DNA from: Propionibacteriaceae bacterium
GTDB taxonomy: Bacteria; Actinomycetota; Actinomycetes; Propionibacteriales; Propionibacteriaceae
Assembly (NCBI GenBank): GCA_021323255.1
Contig: JAJTCL010000157.1
Coordinates: 1-9,434 of the forward strand
Direction of reading: 5' to 3'
Length of the DNA stretch: 9,434 nucleotides
The notes under the pieces were generated by a model. The model was not told the origin of the DNA. It saw only the letters and a program-made list of their open reading frames with translations, and made no database searches. A program made the position numbers and the translations under genes. Positions 5,115 to 9,434 of this stretch are shown here, piece after piece. Numbering within the stretch: position 1 is the first letter of the stretch; each line of letters begins with the position of its first letter.

Positions 5115-6332
5115 ATGACGGCCACCGCACCAGAGCTCGAGCACCTGTTGCGCACCGAGGCGCCGCAGGTGCTCGGCGCGTTGGTGCGCCGATTCGGCCA
5201 CTTCGACATCGCCGAGGACGCGGTCCAGGAAGCGCTGCTCGCCGCCGCGCAGCAGTGGCCGAACCACGGCATTCCCGACCATCCCCGTGGCTGGCTGATC
5301 CGGGTCGGCTACCGCCGCATGATCGACCAGCTCCGCGCCGAGCAGCTTCGGCAGCGTCGCGAGTACCAGCTGGCCAGTCAGCCGACCCCGGCCTCGCTGG
5401 AGGAACCGGTTGCCGACGATAGCCTGACGCTGCTGTTCTTGTGCTGCCATCCGATTCTGACCCCGGTCTCCCAGGTCGCGTTGACGCTGCGAGCCGTGGG
5501 CGGATTGACCACCGCTGAGATTGCTCACGCTTATGGGGTCAGTGACGTCGCCATGGGTCAGCGGATCAGCCGCGCAAAACAACAGATCAAGTCCGCTGGC
5601 GGACGGTTTGTCCTCCCATCGGCCGAGGACCGAGGGAACCGACTGACCGCCGTGTTGCAGGTGCTGTACCTGATCTTCAACGAAGGCTACGCGGCGACTG
5701 CGGGTGAGCAGCTGCACCGGGTTGACCTGACCACCGAGGCGATCCGGCTGACTCGGATGCTCCATCGGCTGCTGCCCGATGAGCCGGAGGTGGCGGGGCT
5801 GCTGGCGCTGATGCTGCTCAGCGACGCGCGCCGTCCCGCCCGCTCCACCGAAGCTGGTGACCTGATCACGATGGAACATCAACAGCGCGATATGTGGGAC
5901 AGGACCCTCACCGCCGAGGGAACGACTCTGATCACCGCCGCCATGCGCCAGCGCCAGGTCGGACCGTACCAGCTGCAAGCCGCGATCGCCGCCTTGCACA
6001 ATGGGGCACCCAGTTACGCCGAAACCGATTGGCCGCAGATCGCCGCCCTGTACGCGTGGTTGGAGCACCTCACACCAACCCCGCCTGTCCGGCTCAGCAG
6101 GGCGGTCGCTGTAGCGATGGCGCACGGTCCCCGGCGGGGGCTGATGCTGCTGGACAACCTCGCAGACGACCCACTCATCCGGCAGCGGGAGCGAGCCGTC
6201 CGCGCGCACCTGCTCGAACTCAATGGCGATACCCAGCAGGCCGCCGATCTCTTTCGAGAAGCGGCCGCCCTTACCGACAACCTCGCCGAGCGGCGGTACC
6301 TGGAGGGGCGAGCCCAGCATCTCGAATCGTGA
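5115..6332 (+). CDS. ECF42-type RNA polymerase sigma factor with C-terminal helical extension
   Basis: A 405-residue sigma-70 family protein, about twice the size of a minimal ECF factor. Residues 8-82 form region 2 (FGHFDIAEDAVQEALLAAAQ for core binding, then PRGWLIRVGYRRMIDQLR). Residues 100-162 form region 4, with LFLCCHPILTPVSQVALTLR and the helix-turn-helix LTTAEIAHAYGVSDVAMGQR. Residues 175-405 are an extension of the DUF6596/TPR-like kind, with the conserved NEGY (189-192) in LYLIFNEGYAATAG. In ECF42 factors this extension is needed for activity and there is no classical anti-sigma factor. The adjacent DGPF gene supports the class. The start ATG at 5115 has only a weak AGG upstream and follows the DGPF stop by 14 nt, so coupling is likely. 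The inducing signal is unknown. Confidence 0.9.
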   Translation: MTATAPELEHLLRTEAPQVLGALVRRFGHFDIAEDAVQEALLAAAQQWPNHGIPDHPRGWLIRVGYRRMIDQLRAEQLRQRREYQLASQPTPASLEEPVADDSLTLLFLCCHPILTPVSQVALTLRAVGGLTTAEIAHAYGVSDVAMGQRISRAKQQIKSAGGRFVLPSAEDRGNRLTAVLQVLYLIFNEGYAATAGEQLHRVDLTTEAIRLTRMLHRLLPDEPEVAGLLALMLLSDARRPARSTEAGDLITMEHQQRDMWDRTLTAEGTTLITAAMRQRQVGPYQLQAAIAALHNGAPSYAETDWPQIAALYAWLEHLTPTPPVRLSRAVAVAMAHGPRRGLMLLDNLADDPLIRQRERAVRAHLLELNGDTQQAADLFREAAALTDNLAERRYLEGRAQHLES

Positions 6333-6347
6333 GACCAGCTGCCTTTG

Positions 6348-6441
6348 GTCAGGAACGCACGTGCACGTGCGTTGCCGAGACGATGCACACGTTGCAACGT
6401 GTGCATCGTGGCAGAAACAAACGTGCACGTGGGTTTCTGAC
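6348..6441. repeat. 94-bp inverted repeat with no loop, between convergent genes
   Basis: Two 47-nt arms meet between 6394 and 6395 and are complementary without gaps at 39 of 47 positions (my count). The innermost 30 bp (6380-6409) are a perfect palindrome, whose half ends in GATGCACACGTTG. Each arm carries CACGTGCACG, and in the left arm this belongs to a second perfect palindrome, AACGCACGTGCACGTGCGTT (6354-6373). The outer ends are GTCAG and CTGAC. A small stem GACCA/TGGTC (6333-6350) precedes it. It nearly fills the gap between the ends of the ECF gene and cobA, so a bidirectional terminator or a REP-like element is likely. There is no U-tract on either strand. Confidence 0.9.
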
Positions 6442-6446
6442 GCACC

Positions 6447-7526
6447 TCAGGCGGGTGTGAAGCCAGCAACCGCGCCAATGACGGTGATCGCTGGGGGCTT
6501 GATGCCTGCGTCCCTGGTGAGTTCTGCAATGTCGGTGACAGTCCCGCGTACGGCCTGCTGGCTCGGCATCGCCGCGTCCGCAACCGTCATGGCTGGAGTG
6601 TCGACGGCCAGCCCGTGTTTGATCAACTCAGCGGTGATGGCCGGCAGCGTGGCGACGCCCATCATGATCACCAAAGTGGTGTTGGCGGTGGCCAGCGCCT
6701 GCCAGTTGAGAGTTGAACCGGCATCGCCCGGTGGGGCGTGGCCGGAGATCACCGTGAAACCCTGGGTGAGCTCCCGATGGGTCAGCGGCACGCCGGCCAA
6801 CGCGGGTCCCGCGATGGCCGAGGAGATCCCTGGGATCACCGTGACGGGGAGACCAGCGGCCGCGCAGGCCTGCCACTCCTCACCCCCACGGCCGAATACA
6901 AAGGGGTCACCGCCCTTGAGCCGGACGACGGTCTTGCCCGTCGAGGCATGTTCGATCAGGATCTCGTTGATCCGCTCCTGAGAGGTTGAGGTGCCTCGTG
7001 GGATCTTGGCGACATCGATGATCAACGCCTCCGGCCTGGCGTGCTGCAGTGCCGACAGCGGGGCCAGCCGATCACAGACGATCACGTCGGCCTCGTTGAT
7101 AGCCTCCAGGCCGGCGACGGTCAGCAGGCCAGGGTCCCCCGGGCCGCCGCCGACCAAGATCACCGATCCAGCGCCTGCGGGTCGTTCCACCGCGGCTGCA
7201 GCAGGAGACACAGCCGGCACACCATGGTCACGAGCGGTCACGGCGATCATCTGATCACTTTCAGCTACGCCGGTGGCCGGTACCACGAGTGCGGCGTCCT
7301 GGAAGTCTTCGGGTGCTGGTGCACGGCGGTGCACAATCAACAACCCCCGCCCCGCAAGGTCGGCGACGATCGCTCCAATCTCGGGCGCGACCACTGTCAC
7401 CACGGCCCCAGAGTCCAGCAGCCCTCGGATTGCCGACAGTGCCGCTGGTCCGCCGCCGCAGACCAAGACCGGCAGTCCGTCCAGCTCAAGGCTGGCGGAA
7501 AAGCTCGATGGTGGCTGGATCTGCAT
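6447..7526 (-). CDS. cobA: Uroporphyrinogen-III C-methyltransferase (SUMT) with degenerate Met8-like N-terminal domain
   Basis: SUMT uses two S-adenosylmethionine molecules to methylate uroporphyrinogen III at C2 and C7, giving precorrin-2, the branch point to cobalamin and siroheme. The SUMT domain covers residues 121-355: VGGGPGDPGLLT (125-136), CDRL (151-154), VVRLKGGDPFVFGRGGEE (200-217), IPGISSAIAGPALAGVPLTH (231-250) and SGHAPPG (261-267). Residues 16-110 resemble the NAD-binding domain of Met8/CysG (VLVCGGGPAAL), but the usual AATDD-x-x-N segment is PATGVAESDQ, and the middle dimerisation domain of full CysG (about 457 residues) is absent. Precorrin-2 dehydrogenase or chelatase activity is therefore unlikely. 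ATG 7526 lacks a clear Shine-Dalgarno and an in-frame TAA lies 15-13 nt upstream, so a leaderless start is possible. No riboswitch precedes it. Confidence 0.9.
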   Translation of the reverse strand: MQIQPPSSFSASLELDGLPVLVCGGGPAALSAIRGLLDSGAVVTVVAPEIGAIVADLAGRGLLIVHRRAPAPEDFQDAALVVPATGVAESDQMIAVTARDHGVPAVSPAAAAVERPAGAGSVILVGGGPGDPGLLTVAGLEAINEADVIVCDRLAPLSALQHARPEALIIDVAKIPRGTSTSQERINEILIEHASTGKTVVRLKGGDPFVFGRGGEEWQACAAAGLPVTVIPGISSAIAGPALAGVPLTHRELTQGFTVISGHAPPGDAGSTLNWQALATANTTLVIMMGVATLPAITAELIKHGLAVDTPAMTVADAAMPSQQAVRGTVTDIAELTRDAGIKPPAITVIGAVAGFTPA

Positions 7527-7545
7527 GGCGGCGTGAGGTTATCAC

Positions 7546-7677
7546 TCAGTCGTCTATTGCACTCTGACCGGGCAGCCCGCCTGATTCGCCTCCTTCGTCG
7601 CTCGCGAACAGCCGCTGCTCAACCACGCAAGCCGCGGCCGCGAGCTCCTGCAGTCGGCGAAGCGGGCTGCCCGTCAT
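7546..7677 (-). CDS. Possible small protein of 43 residues, unrecognised
   Basis: An open frame on the minus strand from ATG 7677 to TGA 7546-7548 encodes 43 residues, beginning MTGSPLRRLQELAAAACVVE and ending LPGQSAIDD. The N-terminal half could be one amphipathic helix; the second half is glycine- and acid-rich. It sits 26 nt after the BTAD gene stop and 19 nt before cobA on the same strand, filling the gap. There is no clear Shine-Dalgarno before the ATG, and the frame lies over a nested inverted repeat, so it may simply be an open stretch in GC-rich DNA. I do not recognise it. Confidence 0.3.
   Translation of the reverse strand: MTGSPLRRLQELAAAACVVEQRLFASDEGGESGGLPGQSAIDD
7569..7673. repeat. 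Nested inverted repeat, about 105 bp, between the BTAD gene and cobA
   Basis: Three blocks pair in nested order: CGGGCAGCCCGC (7569-7580) with GCGGGCTGCCCG (7662-7673), 12 bp perfect; TTCGCC (7585-7590) with GGCGAA (7656-7661); and CTCGCG (7601-7606) with CGCGAG (7639-7644). Only a 4-nt bulge separates the first two blocks on one side. As RNA this would be a long stem with a 32-nt apical loop. It could be a processing or termination structure at the end of the BTAD transcript or a leader element of cobA. No U-tract follows. Confidence 0.6.
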
Positions 7678-7703
7678 AGTGTCGGGCAGGCAGGTCCGAA
7701 GGC

Positions 7704-9434
7704 TCATGCCAGCCGTGCCCGCACCTGTCCTTCTATCACCCGTTGCAGCAAGGAGACCGTCTCCGGATCAAGATCGACGCCGAGAGTCCGAGCCTGCGCC
7801 GCCAGCTGCAGTGCCAGCCGCTCCGTCTCGGCCGCATTTCCTGCCGTGTGCTCGGTGCGGATCCGCGCGGCTAGCAGCAGCTCGTCGCCGGGTGCAGCGA
7901 GCAGTGCCCGCGCCGCTGCCCATCGAGCCAGTTCCACGTCGCCAGCGAGCAAGGCCCGGTCGGTGAGCTCGAGGCCGATGTCGCGTACGCAGGAGATCAT
8001 GTCCGTCCGCAGTTCTTCGGCCCAATGCCATTGGCCTGGCGCAGCGTCGGCGAGCGGCGCACCGCGTACCAGTTCCAGCGCGGCCTGCAGACTGTCGTCG
8101 CTGGCGCGGTTGACCCCGGTGGAGGTGAGGATCTGTAGCCGCTGCCAGTCGGAGCTCACCGCAGGATGCAAGGTGATTCGTCCGGTGTACGCGTCCGGCA
8201 GGTAGGAGTTGCCCTCAGGGCTGGTGCCGAGCCAGCTGCGCAACCGACTCATGTTGGAACGCCGAGTGCCCTCCGCCACGGCCAGCGCCGCCACCATGGC
8301 GTGTGCGCTGCTTCCGGGGTTTTCCAGCAGCCAGGCGCAGTACTCCAAGCACTGCTTGGCGGCGCGTGCTGGCGCCGTCCCCTTCGCGCCGAGCAGCTCG
8401 ATCGGACCGAGCATCTGAAGCGTGGGATGGTGGACCGCCCGGTCCGGGTCCATCGCTGCCTCCATGATCAAGGCCCTTTCTGCTGTGTCTGTGGTGCCCC
8501 ACGTCGTTGATCGGCTGTCCAAGTAGGTGACATTGTCTGGCGGCGGATCCGGCTGCTCGGCAATGTCGCGCCACCATGGTGCCGGTGTTGTATCGGCGCT
8601 GCCGGTGCCCTCGACAAGATCAACGACTGCGGTCAACTCTGGGGGCTCCAACAACTGTGGAGACAGTGAGAGACCGGTCGGCTCGAGTACCACCCTCCGC
8701 CCCGCGGATGAACCATCGCCACGCAACGACCAAGCGGCACCTGGGACAGGTCCGACCACCACAGCAGCTGTGGTGACTCTGGGCTCAACGTTGATCACTG
8801 CACTCAGTCGGGCGCGCTGGGCAATGCTCAATTCCTGTTCCACGAGGACGATTTCGGGAGCCCATGGATCGGCGAGGTCTGGGTCGATGCGGTGCTGGCT
8901 CAGCACCGGATAGCGACGATGTTCACGCTGCATGGCGGCGCGGTGTTCAAGTCGATCGAGCAGCCCGTCACAGTCGGTGGTACGCAGGACGTTGTGCTTG
9001 CCCAGCGCCTCCGGGAGCGGCTCGCCACCGCCCACCAGGGTCACGACCATCTCGTCGGCCCATGGGGAGAAGGAAAGTTCGACAGCCATTGCCGCCAGTA
9101 GATCAGGCGCTGGGAAGCCGGATTCTGCGTCAAGCTCGAGCAGGCCGAACGATTCCAGATCGCCAAGCACCAGCCGCTTTCGTTCGTCGCGACCTAGCGA
9201 GACCAGGGCGGGCCAGGGACGCGCAGCCTCGCTCAATCCGGGCACGGACTTGAGGTAGCCGACATCTGCTTGGTCCAGGAACCAGGATCGCCCGCGCACA
9301 GTGAAACCCACTGGCGCAGACGGACAATCCTCCTGCATACGGAACTCGATCTCGGTTTCACCGATCAAGGCCAGCTGCAGTGGGGGCGGGGCGGTCTCGG
9401 AGGCCCTGCAATGCGCCGCGATCGCCCGCATGGC
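7704..9434 (-). CDS. Large BTAD-domain (SARP-like) regulator, N-terminus cut by window edge
   Basis: The frame is open through the right edge, so the ATG at 9431 is probably internal and at least 576 residues are visible. Counting from that ATG: residues 1-330 are a region without motifs I can name; 335-425 form an OmpR/SARP-like winged-helix domain (LQMLGPIELLG, then CLEYCAWLLENPGSSAHAMV and VAEGTRRSNMSRLRSWLG, ending in the YLPDAYTGRITL wing); 428-570 are the helical bacterial transcriptional activation domain (SSDWQRLQILTSTG onwards, ELTDRALLAGDVELARWAAA). Proteins of this arrangement in actinobacteria often carry membrane segments and a LysM domain in the missing N-terminal part and occur near Tad-pilus genes. 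That is family knowledge; neither is visible here. No neighbour in the window indicates its target. Stop TGA 7706-7704. Confidence 0.85.
   Translation of the reverse strand, partial: AMRAIAAHCRASETAPPPLQLALIGETEIEFRMQEDCPSAPVGFTVRGRSWFLDQADVGYLKSVPGLSEAARPWPALVSLGRDERKRLVLGDLESFGLLELDAESGFPAPDLLAAMAVELSFSPWADEMVVTLVGGGEPLPEALGKHNVLRTTDCDGLLDRLEHRAAMQREHRRYPVLSQHRIDPDLADPWAPEIVLVEQELSIAQRARLSAVINVEPRVTTAAVVVGPVPGAAWSLRGDGSSAGRRVVLEPTGLSLSPQLLEPPELTAVVDLVEGTGSADTTPAPWWRDIAEQPDPPPDNVTYLDSRSTTWGTTDTAERALIMEAAMDPDRAVHHPTLQMLGPIELLGAKGTAPARAAKQCLEYCAWLLENPGSSAHAMVAALAVAEGTRRSNMSRLRSWLGTSPEGNSYLPDAYTGRITLHPAVSSDWQRLQILTSTGVNRASDDSLQAALELVRGAPLADAAPGQWHWAEELRTDMISCVRDIGLELTDRALLAGDVELARWAAARALLAAPGDELLLAARIRTEHTAGNAAETERLALQLAAQARTLGVDLDPETVSLLQRVIEGQVRARLA

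Noticed and set aside
5097..6428. 443-residue open frame on the minus strand
   Set aside because: It is antisense to the sigma factor, whose region 2, region 4 and NEGY motifs are clear; the antisense product is low-complexity and runs into the palindromic element.
6348..6441. CRISPR array or tRNA-like structure
   Set aside because: There are no evenly spaced direct repeats with unique spacers, and the sequence is a single head-to-head inverted repeat without tRNA features.
7041..7679. 212-residue open frame on the plus strand
   Set aside because: Antisense to the SUMT gene with its well-conserved motifs; no recognisable features of its own.
7527..7703. Second cobalamin riboswitch in front of cobA
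   Set aside because: No GCCACTG-type B12 box or GGTG-x-x-A-x-TCC core is present on the minus strand; the structure there is a simple nested stem.

Overview
The window is high-GC, densely packed DNA with actinobacterial gene families: CbtA/CbtB, a SARP/BTAD-type regulator, an ECF sigma factor with a C-terminal extension beside a DGPF/YciI protein, and a CobA-type SUMT. I infer a high-GC actinobacterium, perhaps of the Propionibacteriales. That lineage is a guess from gene content; no marker gene is present.

Layout. (1) Positions 1-1740, minus strand: a cobalt/cobalamin operon cbtB-cbtA-cobT. cobT is cut by the window's left edge. (2) Positions 1741-2069: the control region of that operon, with a cobalamin riboswitch on the minus strand (about 1780-1906) and an SD-sequestering candidate just upstream of cbtB. 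(3) Positions 2070-3354, plus strand: a membrane protein resembling a K+ channel with an abnormal selectivity filter. Its stop overlaps the start of a histidine-phosphatase gene that is broken by a perfect 17-bp tandem duplication and has also lost a catalytic histidine codon. (4) 3359-3811, minus: a DUF1579-like protein. (5) 3812-3996: a divergent regulatory region with a perfect CRP-type operator. (6) 3997-6332, plus: a DUF998 membrane protein, a DGPF/YciI protein and an ECF42-type sigma factor, probably one operon. (7) 6333-6446: a convergent gap almost filled by a 94-bp inverted repeat with no loop. (8) 6447-7526, minus: cobA-type uroporphyrinogen-III methyltransferase with a degenerate Met8-like N-terminal domain. 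(9) 7546-7677, minus: a possible 43-aa ORF lying over a nested inverted repeat. (10) 7704-9434, minus: the C-terminal part of a large BTAD/winged-helix regulator that runs off the right edge.

How the genes fit together. CbtAB (cobalt uptake), CobT (lower-ligand activation) and CobA (entry into the corrin branch) make this a B12-biased neighbourhood, with B12 feedback on cbtBA-cobT through the riboswitch. The broken phosphatase may once have been a CobC-like partner. The DUF998-DGPF-ECF42 group is a separate signalling unit whose inducer is unknown.

I see no clearly new multi-gene system. The best leads are the tandem-duplication pseudogene, the 94-bp palindromic element, the channel with the TGLSD filter, and the CRP-type operator in front of an ECF42-type operon.
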